Part shown: in pieces, positions 11,427-23,789 of the stretch
How the letters are laid out: every line of letters starts with the position of its first letter
Numbering within the stretch: position 1 is the first letter of the stretch
From: Lutraria lutraria
Lineage: Eukaryota; Mollusca; Bivalvia; Venerida; Mactridae
Assembly (NCBI GenBank): GCA_964023205.1
Contig: OZ026844.1
Span: 6,942,840 to 7,006,839, forward strand
DNA: 64,000 nucleotides
Direction of reading: 5' to 3'
The notes under the pieces: generated by a model
Told to the model about the DNA's origin: nothing
Seen by the model: the letters and a program-made list of their open reading frames with translations, nothing else
The model's database searches: none
Translations under genes and position numbers: made by a program

Positions 11427-12838
11427 TCGACGTCAAAACGGTCATTTTTGCGATATTTGTAGTGCCTCTCTGAAAATACCTATCGCTCTATCAACTTATG
11501 TAGCACAGAATAAATTTATCTACACGTAGGTATAAATTTGATGTTCATGATTTTATCATAAGTAAAACGAGTTAAGTGTATTTTTCTTCTTATTTTCAAA
11601 CTTAAATAATTTTTATAAAAAATCTGCCCGAGGGACTTTTTTATTTTTGTGATAAAAAAATGTAAAATTTGACCACCCGAGGGAACTAAGATGGAAGATC
11701 ATAGTGATTATTATTTTGTATAAAAACAAAATTCGATAATTTACATATACAGTTGTATATAATTATTATGTTATGGTTAAATGTGTTGTTTTAGTAATAT
11801 GCATTCTATCTTAAGGTAAATATGTTTACCTATAAAAACAGATTTACGACCATGATCGACAATGAATATATCGTGATACCTCGTTTATGATATAGATTCT
11901 TAATATAAGCGAAGAAGATATATACCTACAGTATGGGAAAAATACACACATAATTACAACAAATGAGTCTGTTGTTTCGGATTTGATTAGTATGCGTAAA
12001 ATGCATGATGTCAGCAGAACGTTGAAAGCCCGATTCTCACTGTCACAGTGCTGGTCCCGGTGCCTCCCGGTGGCAAATGACCGTAATATCGACCTTAATG
12101 TGCACATGTAGTGCTGAACGATAGGCCTAGTGTATATCATTGTACAGCCAGGGTACAACACCAGACCTACCTCGGTTCCTCCCCGGAATTTCAAGGATTA
12201 ATCCAGTTCTTAATATTTTCCCGGTGACCATCGGTTGTATTATGTATTAAACATTTTAATAAATACGGGACTGATCACCTGATAGGATCGGGTCGACAAG
12301 GTCCATCCAGGACTGCCATGGATGACTACAGTGCCGCCAGGGTTGTACTCTCGGTTCGAAAGGGTTTCTGCGGGTCACTCATCCGGGACCAACATAGAGT
12401 CAACCCGGATGATGACGCTTTACAGTGTGTCAAACGACGTTCCTGAAGGCGAATGAGCGTTTTATAAGGTGGTGTCGCTATATAGTGAATGTTCGATAAA
12501 ATAAAAACGGCTCGATAGATTTTCTTAAATTTTATTAGAACAACAGATGACGCATCAAACTTTATTCCAGGTGAAAATAAAAAAGTCCATTTTTTCCATT
12601 GAAAATAATTTAACTTTGAAAGTGAGAAGAAAAAAAACCACTAAACTTTACATTTAAAATCATTTTACTTGTACTTATAATTAAGTCATGGACATCAAAT
12701 TTATACCTACGTGTAGGTAATTTTATTCTCCGCCTTTAGACTTTTATTTCATTAAATATCTACATAAATTGATAGAGCAATATGTTTTTTTCAGTAAGGC
12801 ACTATATATACCATAAAAAACGATCGTTTTGACGTCAA
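11427..12838. mobile_element. Foldback / long-TIR DNA element, non-coding
   Basis: Two long imperfect inverted arms, 11,427-11,655 and 12,571-12,838, enclose about 0.9 kb. The outer ends read CGACGTCAAAACG (left) and, on the opposite strand from the right, TGACGTCAAAACGATCG. Inside, a 23-bp block beginning TACACGTAGGTATAAATT (11,521-11,543) is matched perfectly in reverse complement at 12,693-12,715. Further inner blocks such as GGACTTTTTTATTTT also pair. The enclosed DNA carries a patch noticeably richer in G+C than its surroundings (about 12,010-12,430). No transposase frame is seen. No clean target duplication was found, so the superfamily is open. Confidence 0.75.
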
Positions 12839-12849
12839 AAAACAAATTA

Positions 12850-13530
12850 TATATTTATACATTAACACATTTATATAAAAAACTAATTTTCTCATCAGAT
12901 AAATTTCAAATCCATTCAAATTTTTTTTACTTTGTGTATTTAATTCCTCCCTTATAGATAAGTATAAAGGACATGTTCTTCATCTTCTATACAATTCACA
13001 CAATTGAAACAATTTCGTTCATTTACATTTAAATCTATATACATGCACACAAATTAAAGGGTTTGTTCCATATTCCAAAACGTATTACACTGAAAATTAC
13101 GATATGATTAGTTTATTCGATTCGTTTGTTGTCGATGTCATTTACAAATAACAGATAAATACATCTGGTACTAAGATGCACATTTTTATTCAGTCTGTAT
13201 ATTGACGATTTATTTCTCCTTATATAACGACAATAAAAATCAAATTGTATTTGATCGACACAAGAATCACTTGTATAATTATAGAGTAACCGTATATGTG
13301 TAGTATTCTATTATTTTGATTATGACATGAGTATTAGGGACTGTGTATTCATACCACATATTTGATAGATATTCTTTTTGATGTTTATTGCCCCGTACAA
13401 AGGCCAAAACACGATAAAAGTATATTTTACCCTATGCTCTAATATGCCGCTTTCCGACAGTTCATATACATACACCGGGATAATAATGAACATGAAAATG
13501 GTATCAACCCACTCGTTGCTGTGGCTGCTA
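12850..13530. other. Non-coding AT-rich stretch
   Basis: No feature I can support. Short overlapping open frames on both strands around 13,320-13,590 run partly into the SINE that follows and look like chance. Confidence 0.5.
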
Positions 13531-13767
13531 TATTCGTTCGTTCGTTCGAGTTTCACGCCCCTTTATAGTCAGATGGTCATGTTTACATAGAGTCATCGGT
13601 CCTGGGAAGAACCAGTACTAGACCCCGTACTTCGTAAGGAACTGCCTACTTTCTCACATAAAGATACATGGTCGATAGCAGGGCTCGAACCCACGACCCT
13701 CTATCAGCGAAAGGTTTCAGTGATTTGAAGTTAGCGACCTTAACCAGTCGACCACGGGTGACGGGTC
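13531..13767 (-). mobile_element. tRNA-derived SINE, family S, full length
   Basis: Read on the minus strand from 13,767. The head begins GACCCGTCACCC, with an A-box-like TGGTCGACTGGTTAAGG and a perfect B box GGGTTCGAGCCC. A body AGAAAGTAGGCAGTTCCTTACG follows, and the 3' end GGGGCGTGAAACTCGAACG runs into a CGAA-repeat tail at 13,531-13,545. The same body and tail recur at 17,107-17,305, and the same head at 63,908-64,000, so this is an interspersed family. The spacing between boxes is long, suggesting a tRNA with a long variable arm (Ser/Leu type), but that is only inference. Confidence 0.9.
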
Positions 13768-13774
13768 TCTGTGT

Positions 13775-14540
13775 CAGTAATTGTGTACCGATACAGTACA
13801 GTGCTTTACTAATTAATGATATTCAATTAATGTGATTTAGCAATAAAAATACCAAATCATACTCATGATTCACACACAAACAACACTATGTAGAATTCCG
13901 AATATTAAACTTGAATCCAAAAACTCTATTCTCTTTCCCTACTTTTACTCATGAATCATCAAGACATTTACATAGCACTTACACTCAGACTTAATTTGTC
14001 AGTATTCATAAATTTGCATTACGGACTTCTACAGCACAAGCAGTGAATGTTGTACTGTAAGTTATGAAGGATAAAACTTTAAAGAATTCACTTGTATGCA
14101 GAAACTGAATACACGATATACGTATTTTGTCCATTTTTAAGTTATTTCTAACTGTGATAATAATCACAACACATACCATTCAATTTGCCTACTATAGTAA
14201 ATATTAAGTAGATGTAAATCATTCTGGTTTGTTCGATTTTGATGCATCATCATTAATTCTTACAGATATGTATTTGTATAAACAGCTGAAGATTATTCAG
14301 CCATAATTGATATCGTAAAATAATGGGTTGTAATACTGGACTTGAAAGATATATTTGCGTTTGAATCAAAGATGTTGCACTTGGCTTAAAGAAACGCCAG
14401 ATATAACAAATGAGATCCTATAGACATGTATCAGGGAATGACTTACATGGGTGTCTTAAACAATAACAGCCATAAATTACTTGTAAGAAGTCATAGCATG
14501 GATAACATAGACCTGCTAACAGATTGATCTTCGAGCTTAA
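13775..14540. other. Non-coding stretch
   Basis: AT-rich; I see no repeat, RNA or coding feature. Confidence 0.5.
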
Positions 14541-14543
14541 GAC

Positions 14544-14814
14544 TTATCTCAGATGGTCGGTGATCAGTAGTAACGCTGGACTACTGAACGAAATGTCCAG
14601 GGTTCGAATCTCGGCTCGGCCTTCCGAATTTATTAGTGGTGCTCTCAGTGTCCCCATCCCAACTACCGAGTCAAGAACTGTGTCTAGAAAATCATAATAA
14701 AAAGGACGAGATGTGTATCGGTGCTTTACACCGGGCACGATAAAGTACCAGAAGTAAGAGTAGGGACATAAATACCCCATTCTCCTTCATCTTCACCCCC
14801 CCCCCCCCCCCCCC
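14544..14814 (+). mobile_element. tRNA-derived SINE ending in a poly-C run
   Basis: The head at 14,544-14,625 has a perfect B box GGTTCGAATC at 14,601-14,610. A central segment TGTATCGGTGCTTTACACC near 14,714-14,732 resembles a conserved central domain seen in mollusc and other metazoan SINEs (recollection). The element ends at a run of 19 C residues (14,796-14,814). The A box is worn. No target duplication was identified. Confidence 0.75.
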
Positions 14815-14819
14815 TCTAA

Positions 14820-15300
14820 TGACAGTTCTGAAATGACCATACCTGTCGAATGGGCCCTTCAACAATAGCTAACATGGTAAGATTTTTCCTTTCGTCAGTC
14901 TTAAAATTAGAATCATCTTTGTACCCTTCTAAAATAACCTACCATCTTATGTATTTTTGTACAGATAAGTACAATGTATATACATCATGTATCTGTATAA
15001 TGACGTACCTTCAGTGCCTTGGTTCTATCTTACGATTTAACACGTTGACCACTTGAAAATATTACACGAAATATTATCACATTGTGGTCTGTACATAACA
15101 ATCGCATAAATGTATGTGCAATATTCGCTCGAGAGGTTCAGAATATAGCTCGGTAAACAATATGAAAAAATACACGATTGGATGATTATGAATAATTTGT
15201 ACGCCCTTTAAGTAAGGTAGTCAGTGTAACGTTCAGACGCATAATAAGTGTCAAACAATGAATAGCATCTAATTGTATACAGACAAATATGTGAACAAAG
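14820..15300. other. Non-coding stretch
   Basis: No supported feature; chance-length open frames only. Confidence 0.5.
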
Positions 15301-15458
15301 GCAATACTCGGGAAAAACAAAACATGGCCTTTTTTGACAGGTGACCTTTAATCGGAGATCATTTTGTTCTAAATAATAAACAACAGCTCTTAAAAAATGG
15401 CCTTTGTTAACAGAGCGGCATTCAGTCAGAGGTGTCCGCTTGCACAGATTTGACTGTA
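15300..15458 (-). mobile_element. Possible Tigger/pogo-like transposon end
   Basis: On the minus strand from 15,456 the sequence reads CAGTCAAATCTGTGCAAG and is preceded by TA (15,457-15,458). The CAGT...CCT/TGT style and TA flank fit a Tigger-type terminus. The interior has TGGCC-TTT words (about 15,329 and 15,400) like those in related MITEs. The opposite terminus is not recognisable. Confidence 0.4.
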
Positions 15459-15691
15459 CGTGATATCTGAAGTGATAAGTCAAGCAGAAAATTTTGAATT
15501 CGTGGAGTAAAGAAATCTTCTCATATTCACATATTTTCCATAAAACGTAAAATAAGGTAAGATACATTTATAAGAGGGCCTTGTGCTTAAATATGTATTC
15601 ATGTATCTATGTACACGACTGTTGACTAGACACAAACACTTCTTTAAACGGTGTCCACTCCAAGTACCGACAATTAGCTTTAATGAGTATA

Positions 15692-15867
15692 CAGTACAAC
15701 CTCTGTAGAGCAACACCCTATTGGAGCTGCAAATAATGGCTGTTGTTTAGAGGTTCTTGCTCTACAGAGGTTAACTTTACAGTGAATATCAACTTAGGGA
15801 AATGTTTAAGGTGTTGTTATAGAGAGGTTGTTGCTCTACAGAGGGCCGCTCTGGAGAGGTTGTACTG
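15692..15867. mobile_element. Tigger/pogo-type MITE, 176 bp
   Basis: Perfect 13-bp terminal inverted repeats CAGTACAACCTCT at 15,692-15,704 and in reverse complement at 15,855-15,867. Inverted similarity continues inward (GTAGAGCAACA against CCAGAGCGGCC and neighbours). It is flanked by TA on both sides (15,690-15,691 and 15,868-15,869), the target duplication of Tc1/mariner-superfamily elements. The interior contains extra copies of the TCTACAGAGGTT word in both orientations (about 15,773 and 15,834), so it is internally palindromic. There is no coding capacity. Confidence 0.88.
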
Positions 15868-15869
15868 TA

Positions 15870-16287
15870 CATGCATTACTTTATGTATACTTTCATACTT
15901 ATCCAATTTAAACCTAACATGTACACGTTCCAAACATCCTGAACAGTTTCAGAACATAATAATATCTTTAGATTTAGATCATGGTATCGATAAATTTGTT
16001 ATAAAATCGATGATTGCTTTTAACGAGATTTTCCTATAGATACAAATGTGATTATATTTTTCTTTATATTACGATACTGAGTGCTTCAGTCAATGAAAGG
16101 GTCTGGGACTTGAAGATTTCTGAAATTCTTTTCATAGTACTTCCCGTTATACTAAGTATCTGACCGTGTGGACTGTTTAAGTACGGGTCAAAGGTGCCAG
16201 GAAGCTGTGTATCGGTGCTTAATAATAATAATGTATATTGTCTATTCGAAATAAGAGTCAGACGCATCCCGTACCGGGCTCGCCTGT

Positions 16288-16329
<42 letters not shown>

Positions 16330-17106
16330 GGGGACTTTCTCTCAATGCAACGATTTAGTCAATTGCACTTATAAAGAACATTATTGGAATATTCTTTTGT
16401 GCTGATTCTGTGCATTTTAGTGATACTTATGGTTAGTGTTGCCATTCCTGCAGTTTAAAGGTGAATTTATTATGCTAATTCGGGTCGATTTGTGTTGCGA
16501 GGTTGCGTTGAAAGAAGATTAGTATGCACTTCAATGTTTAAAACTCGACAAAATACTTGATCATTGTGTTGTGTGATACGTTAACTATCTGTAGACACCA
16601 ATTATCAGTAGTTTTGAACTAATTTGGTTTTGAAAGCCGTTAACGTACATATACTATCATATGTTAAATGTGTTTTGGTCGGTGTTACAATTCGATGACT
16701 TGGTAACCAATATACTCTGTGCTAACCCCGTATAGGTATAACAAGATACCAGTAAGGTTGCGAACCAAAACTTAGTATACAGTTATCTTGGCTTACCATA
16801 GCATAACTCTGAGAGATAAGTGCTACAGGATGTATATAAACAATTACTTCGGATAAACTTTATAAAGTTATATAACTTGACATGTATACATTTGTATTGG
16901 TAATCAATCAGTTCCAGTCAGTTATGTATATCATAGTAAGCGAGTCTATGGATGTATACATTACATACTATAAGGAAGTAAAAGTATACTTATCAACAAA
17001 AATATAGTCATTTGTACCGCTATACTGTTAAATGTCTGCCATCACTACAATTCATTTGTGGAATCTGAAACATTATATTAACCAAAGTATGATAATAATA
17101 ATATTT
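15870..17106. other. Non-coding stretch with a TC microsatellite
   Basis: A TC dinucleotide run occupies 16,294-16,327. The piece 16,135-16,290 shares the word TGTATCGGTGCTT (about 16,208) with the SINE at 14,544, so it may be a worn fragment of that family. The rest shows nothing. Confidence 0.5.
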
Positions 17107-17305
17107 ACCTCTCACTGTTAGAGGGTCGTGAGTTCGAGCCCCGCTATCGACCATGTCTCTTTATGTGAGAAAGTAGGCAGTTGCTTACGGAGGATATGAG
17201 TCTAGTACTGTTTTTTTTTCAGGAAAGATGTTTAGGTGACCTGTCCGACTCATATGACTCTGACTGTTGAAAAGGGGCGTAAACTCGATATGAACGAACG
17301 AAAGA
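17107..17305 (+). mobile_element. SINE family S, 5'-truncated copy
   Basis: Matches the minus-strand copy at 13,531-13,767 from ACCTCTCACTG onward. It has a B box GAGTTCGAGCC at about 17,130-17,140, the shared body AGAAAGTAGGCAGTTGCTTACG, and the 3' end GGGGCGTAAACTCGA with a GAAC/GAAA tail. The A-box part of the head is missing. A T9 run near 17,211 is private to this copy. Confidence 0.85.
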
Positions 17306-17309
17306 AAAT

Positions 17310-18780
17310 GTTAAGAGCTCATCAATATACTCAGTATAAAAGTTATCCCTAATTTGAAATTTAACAATGTCACGTCTATTTAGAAAATTTAATAATTCTC
17401 TGAAAGATTTTTTGTCTACAAATATTTTTCGCCACAAGTAATTGCATCTTAAAACTTTCTTTCATACCCGTAATTGTGCAACAATAGTCCATTGCTGACA
17501 ATATGTATGCATTGCAAAAAGATTTTCATGTCCCCAGAATGAAACGGGGCTTTTATTACAAATGTTCGAATTGATATTTGAGCAAATTCGATAAAACTGA
17601 TTATCACTGGACAAGGTATTATAAATCCGAACACCGTATACTTTATGTACATTGACGTTTTGTAAATTCGTATTATTCAAAATTAATTTAATATCTCTGC
17701 ATTATTCAGTTGTTTACGTCAATATGAAGAACATGATACCATACGATGTGTTTCAGTTGGGTGCAATACAAGTACTAAGATACTAGTTAATAAAATACAA
17801 GAAGGAGTTTGTATTTGCTTTGATTTAAAATGAAACATTAACCCATCATCAGCTTTAATATTACATTGTTGTATTTGGTTAGCATGCACCTTGTTGTAAG
17901 TGCTACTGTTTTTTCAACATTTCATCGTTATAGGTATTATTGCAATTGTTTCCGACACGAAATAGTTGGTGTTCCGGATCTAGTTTTGAATAGTTCTTAT
18001 ACAGAAGAACAGAACTTTCGCGGCTGGTCATACATGTATGTAAAATTGAAAAAGTAGATTTTCTGCCATATAACTACGTTGGAGTAGTAGGATAAGGGTA
18101 AGTTAGTACTGGTTAGAATACAGACCAGGAATACTGGTTAAGTGAATATGACTTCCGTATATAATAAAAAATTAAGATATTATTGAAAATCGACGTAAAA
18201 CTCACTGTCATAAGCCTGTCACTTATAGGACTGTGTAATACTATCTATAGCATTTGTACAAACACTTCAGTGTACATTTTTCATACTTAATTTATTTCGT
18301 GCAGTATGCTTTTCACCGATATATCTTAGTTTTAAATACATGTAATTATACAAGTAATAGATACAGTAGATTTTTTCTGAAAAAGTGTTTTCTTGCAGTC
18401 GGTCCGCTTGGACATACAGCATTGTTTGTTCGCGAACAAATGTTTGTTTATATTAGCGAGCAGTCTGTAAGAAGACGAGTACGTGTGTCTGATTTAAACG
18501 ACGATATAAATGTGGAAGTTGTGTTACTGAAAAGTGTCTTCTTGAAAATTTGAGAAGTCACTTTTTTAATAGCTCTGCCGGGTCTGTAGGATATACTTAC
18601 GACTAACCACAACGCGCACGCCCATGTCTTGTTTAAGACTGGCACATACTACCTTCCTTTATTGATTCAAATTCTGAAACTATTTGTAAACGTATGACAG
18701 CATCGATAGTTTGTACGTGACCCGTAGCAGTGCGGTATGTATATAGTATTAGTGTTAATAGATTGTCTGCGATATTCACC
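17310..18780. other. Non-coding AT-rich stretch
   Basis: No repeat or gene recognised. The open frames of 60-100 codons here lack any family signature. Confidence 0.5.
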
Positions 18781-18850
18781 AGCCCGATTAGCAAGCAGGA
18801 GGTCGCGGGTATGAGCCCCGCGTCAGGTACATGAATTTCCTGATCCTATT
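18781..18850 (+). mobile_element. tRNA-like SINE head fragment
   Basis: A B-box-like GGGTATGAGCCCCGCG at about 18,807-18,822 inside a tRNA-like context (GATTAGCAAGCAGGAGGTCGC upstream, GTCAGGTAC downstream). The body and tail are not recognised. Confidence 0.5.
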
Positions 18851-21085
18851 ACAGCACTAATGATGCACCAATCATCTATGAATTCTAAGATAGTCTATCA
18901 TTGTTATGTATACTTTTTATCATAGTATTATAGTACATACGTTTAAAATTATACAATGACTCATTGAAGTTACGCGATGCTGAGAAGGCTTTGCACAATG
19001 CTAATTTGTTGTTGCTTGATCCTTATTTACTATTACACACCGTTTACTTACTATCTCCCTACTGAACGGTGACTCTTTCACATTTTTGTGATCTGTTAAA
19101 TATGAGCAATCGTCAAGTCCGTTATAGAGCCCTCGAGCAAAACACAGGAAGCACATTTGATAAAAGTATCCGTTTTTAATGAACACGCATGTTTTCAAAA
19201 ATCAAAGAATGCTATGCAACCTAGAATATTTTTCTCGTCACTTTACATGCAATTTCGACAAGAAATACCCAAAAATGACGTTGCTAGAAATTTACAAATT
19301 ATCAACTCATGCCTTTTCTTCCGGAGGAGACACATCTTGAGTGATTTCTCTTCCTCGGAGTGGATGCTGGTCCACATAATCGTGCATGTAATATTGTCCC
19401 TGCCTCCCCTTTGCCTCAACTCAAAAATAGTTCACAGAGGTCAGTTAAAAACGAAATACTCAATTTTTTTCAAATGTGATTGAGTCATCGACAAGGTGCT
19501 GGTACCATCGGCAATCATGATATCATTAATGCAATCAATTGATAAAGCCAAAATTAAAGATAACCATCATTCTACGTTAGCGTCATAATATGATAAATTT
19601 GCTTCCATTATTTTTGTTTGTTCTTTTGACAGACAGATATTTTATCCAGACTTATACATGGTACATCATCTACATACATAAATACAACTACAAACTGTCA
19701 ACGTAATTTACAATTAAACGATAAAATGAACAAAATTGGACATAACTTTTTAAACAAAGAATCATACACATAGTTTATTTTGGATACATTTATATCTGGT
19801 TTCAGAATAACAATTTAATGCGAGCAAACGATGGATTGTTATGTTTGGCCTCATTATTTGTGGTTCGCACCTTTTGACACAACGATTCCCTTTAACACAA
19901 GTTGATCTAAGTCTTCGATTGAATTGTAAATTTCGGATTATAGGTGTGTAATTACGAGTTTGTGTGATTTTAGTGATTTGTTTATCACTTCGGATAAGAT
20001 TAAACATTTCGGATAATGGATGATAATTTGAATTAAAATATACCTATGCATGGAAAATATCGGGATTGATAGTTCTATTCGGATTACACATCCAAGTGTT
20101 TTAATAAACTGTTGTCAATGAATCGGAATTCTGTCGTATTAAATAATGTTTGTCCTAGCGAACCGTCTGCAAAAGCCTATACGATGACTATTTTGAAGTA
20201 AAATCTCTCTGGCTGTGTGATCTGATATTATGATACATTATTTTGGCTAATAGAATTTGCATAAGTTCAGGTGAGAATTATAGATACTTGTTAATCATCA
20301 AATATTATTTTACTGGTGCAGAAATGTACATTTAATCATTATCTATTGATAAAAACTCATTTCAGTTATGTACTTTCAGTAATTATTGAACAACGCCACT
20401 TTTTAGGACGCATAGCAAAAATGTCAGGTGGCTATTTTTTCACAAATTTGTGATTTGACGATTCACCTTAAAACATACACATCTGACAGACGTTATTCGC
20501 CATTCGTTAACCTCAATAAATGCATTCAATAGGAATGTTTGGGAAAACAACATATCACATAAAATAATGTGTTTGTCGCTTTGTTGTTTATAGTTTATTT
20601 TAAACAAATACAAAGTATTGTAGCTGTCGATTGGAATTTATTTATTGATTAATTTGATATAATGTTTCAGATTATATTTGCCAATTGCTCTGTATCTAAT
20701 GTGCACATAATTTTGATAATTGATTAATATGATCTGACATTATTTACTGAAAGATTCTTGTTTGTTTTATTGCAGTTGCAATAGGACATGTACGTGTGAT
20801 TTGTACGCCCAATGTACTTATTATTCGTACAATGAACATGTACTTAATTAATTTTCCTTGAATAACTATTTTACCATTCAGTTTGAGGACAAACAACGTA
20901 CAATAACAACTAAGATGAATTGAAGTTTTGTGATCTTGTATATTTCCATGGAATTCCAAGTGTACATATAGTTTCTGCTAAGTGCACACATTTGACAGAG
21001 TTGCAGCTGGATAATTCTATGTGTGGATAAGTATATTTAAGTTCATTATGTCATATATTGTACATGTCTATACATACATAAACTC
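18850..21085. other. Non-coding AT-rich stretch
   Basis: More than 2 kb in which I find no coding, RNA or repeat feature worth reporting. Open frames at 19,157-19,483 and 19,762-20,007 look random. Confidence 0.5.
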
Positions 21086-21087
21086 GC

Positions 21088-21169
21088 TTACTAGAGCAAC
21101 AACCTCTCAGCAACAACATATTTTTGCTACTCCCAAAGAGTGTTGCTTTAGAGAGGTTACATTATACTG
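21088..21169. mobile_element. Worn relative of the 15,692 Tigger-type MITE
   Basis: On the minus strand from 21,169 the sequence reads CAGTATAATGTAACCTCTC then TAAAGCAACACTCT. This parallels CAGTACAACCTCTGTAGAGCAACA of the 15,692 element. AGAGCAACAACCTCT also occurs in the plus orientation near 21,093. The left terminus and target duplication are lost. Confidence 0.55.
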
Positions 21170-21548
21170 CCGATTGAAACGTTCCTCCATGTACAAATTT
21201 ACCTATAAATATTTAACATTCGTTCTAGTCCTAACGTGTGTAGTACGTGTAATTGATAGTAAAAGTTAATACGCATGTCATTAATGTCTTAAAGATATAT
21301 ACTTAATCGTCTTACTTACAAGTGAGTAAACACAAGTATTTGTGTCTTGTACTGAACTATCAGTGTTTAATTTCTCATATAAGGTATTTTTGTTGGTACT
21401 TAATTAAATGTGGTATGTACTTCATTCCATTGTTAACTGATTTACCGTGGAATTTCAGGGTATAGCAGTTCTGTAGTCTACCAGATTTGCAGGTGAAAGA
21501 AGAAGTTTCAGAAAAAGTGTTTATAATTGTGCTAAGTGTTTTGTGTTT

Positions 21549-21635
21549 GTGCTTAGTGAAATGTGCATAGTGTATGTGTTAAGTGGAATGTGCATAGTGT
21601 ATGTGCTTAGTGAAATGTGTATAGTGCTAAATGTG
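21549..21635. repeat. 27-bp tandem repeat, about 3.2 units
   Basis: The unit starts GTGCTTAGTGAAATGTG and recurs at 21,549, 21,576 and 21,603 with two or three differences per unit, ending in a partial copy. Because 27 is divisible by 3, one frame stays open through it, giving a short repetitive reading frame that is not evidence of a gene. Confidence 0.88.
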
Positions 21636-21639
21636 TTAT

Positions 21640-22124
21640 ATATTTGTGGATATGAAATAGGAATTAAGGAATATATATTGGAATTAGGATTAATTTTACG
21701 AAGTACGTGGAATTTCTTGATCACAGCACTTAACCCTCACAATGATAGGGGCCCTCACATAATTTAACTTCACAAGCACTTTTGTTTTAGGAATAGGAAG
21801 AAATTATTTTTGATTTTTTTGAAATTTTCAACAAATTACTTTCTTCTTATACTTATGGTACTACGGATTATGATTTAGATTGGAGTAATAAATCGGGACG
21901 TTTCTAATCAAATGTTGTTTACAGAACTGACATGCACGACAGCGTGTTCCTTATATATTTCATAGTATAAATTAATTCATCAAGACGATAATAAACCAAA
22001 TTATTTTCAAGAGATTAGCAAGTCGGATTGTTTTTTTAGTTCAATTAAATGGATTGGTTTACAAGGATGTTAATGAACATAATCACGCTCCCGGAATAAA
22101 GATATATGTTAAGGCTTGTTTCCG
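21640..22124. other. Non-coding sequence up to the satellite edge
   Basis: Unique-looking AT-rich sequence with no feature. It changes abruptly into satellite at about 22,125. Confidence 0.6.
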
Positions 22125-22295
22125 CCTTAGATATTGACCATTTTGATTGTTTTTTCAACAAATATGAGTTACGGCTTTTTGTTTACAAGTTTTTCTCGTC
22201 ATTTGGTCTAGAATTTTCACTATGAAAAAGTACACAAGATCCGCCCCTTACATACTAAGCATTTCCGTCATAGATATTGACCATTTTGACTGTTT

Positions 22296-22876
22296 ATCAA
22301 GCAGACCAATACACAATAGTAAATAAATACAGAGTCAGCTTTATTCACTTGATTTCGAAGTTGTTAATGTCTTCATTTCGACCTATTACAAGTCACAATT
22401 TGTATCAAGAAGGAAGCATATTTTTTCCGTGAAATATGCCAAAAGTCCCGCAACACGAATTCATTTGTTCTTAGATATTTATGTACAACAATCATAGAAC
22501 CTAATCAGTTCAGAAAAATTATTGGAAATGATATATATCAGATTTACGTTTATTTCATCATTTAAGATGTCCATATAAAAAGTAACCAGACCCGCGGCTT
22601 GAACACATGTATTTTACATATTGATAATGAACCAATTTAATACATAAGTCTATTGGGGAACAACGTTTATTTCAAAACTTAGAAGAATTTAAATGCAGCA
22701 TTCTATGCATAGAATATGCGTAGCGCGCATATCATTTACAAAATATTCTTATCATATACGCTCATTATATTTTTCACATTCATGGTTTCAACACACTTCT
22801 GAACTTTTGTGTTGGCGAATCTTTTCAAATGACTTATTATGCAAGGTGTATATCAATTGAATATCATAAAATTGTT
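22296..22876. repeat. L1: L module with 220-bp internal deletion
   Basis: 581 bp instead of about 800. The sequence jumps from GATAATGAACCAAT (about 22,624-22,637) straight to TTAATACATAAGTCTATTGG, removing all of half-unit body B. It is preceded by the first array heads (22,125-22,295) and followed by one head. Confidence 0.9.
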
Positions 22877-22991
22877 GTTTACAAGTTTTTCTCATCAATT
22901 GGTCTAGAATTTTCACTATGAAAAAGTACACAAGATCCGCCCCTTACATACCAAGCATTTCCGCCATAGATATTGACCATTTTGATTGTTT

Positions 22992-23789
22992 ATCAAACAA
23001 ACCAATACACAAAATTAATTAAATACAGAGTCAGCTATATTAACTTGATTTCTAAGTTGTTAATGTCTTCATTTCGACCTATTACAAGTCACAATTTGTA
23101 TCTTAGAAGAAAGCATATTTTTTCCGTGAAATATGCCAAAATTCACGCATCATGAATTCATTTGTTCTTAGATATTTATGTACAACAATCATACAACCTA
23201 ATCAGTTCAGATAAATTATTGGGACTGATATATATCATATTTTCGTTTATTTCATCATATAAGATGTCCATATAAAAAGGAAACAGACCCGCGGCTTGAA
23301 CACATGTATTTTACATACCAATACACGATGTTTAATACACACAGAGACTGAGATATTAATTTGTTGTGTAGGAGGTTAATGTCTTCAATTCGTTCTGTTA
23401 GAAATCAAATTTTGAATTTAAATTGTAACCATGATTTATCCGTAAAGTACGCGAACAATTCCACGGCATAAATCTATTCTGTTCTAAGTTATTTATGATT
23501 TGGCGTGTTCTTTTATCCGAAACATGCAAACAAAGAGATACAAACGTCGTTCGATACATGAGTCTGTTGGTGAACAACGATTATTTCAAAACTAAGAATG
23601 AATTTAAATGCAGCATTGTTTGCATAGAATATGCGTAGCGCATATTATTTTCAAAATATTCTCATCGTGTACGCTCATTATATTTTTCACATTCATGGTT
23701 TCAACACACTTCTGAACGTTTGTGTTGGCGAATCTTTTCAAATGACTTATTATGCAAGGTGTATATCAATTAAACATCAGAAAATTGTT
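22992..23789. repeat. L2 module (subtype a)
   Basis: 798 bp. Subtype a carries ATCTTAGAAGAAAGC and AATTCACGCATCATGAATTC in body A. The central palindrome is mismatched here (CTGATATATATCAT). Followed by two heads (23,790-24,047). Confidence 0.93.

Noticed and set aside
11844..12194. 116-codon minus-strand frame as a transposase remnant
   Set aside because: It lies inside the foldback element but shows no DDE-type or zinc-finger motif that I can recognise.
15208..15567. 119-codon minus-strand frame and overlapping 78-codon frame
   Set aside because: They run through a putative transposon end, have no recognisable domain, and overlapping open frames of this length are expected in 64 kb of AT-rich DNA.
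18254..18553. 99-codon plus-strand frame
   Set aside because: No domain, no codon-usage signal, overlapped by an opposite frame; treated as chance.
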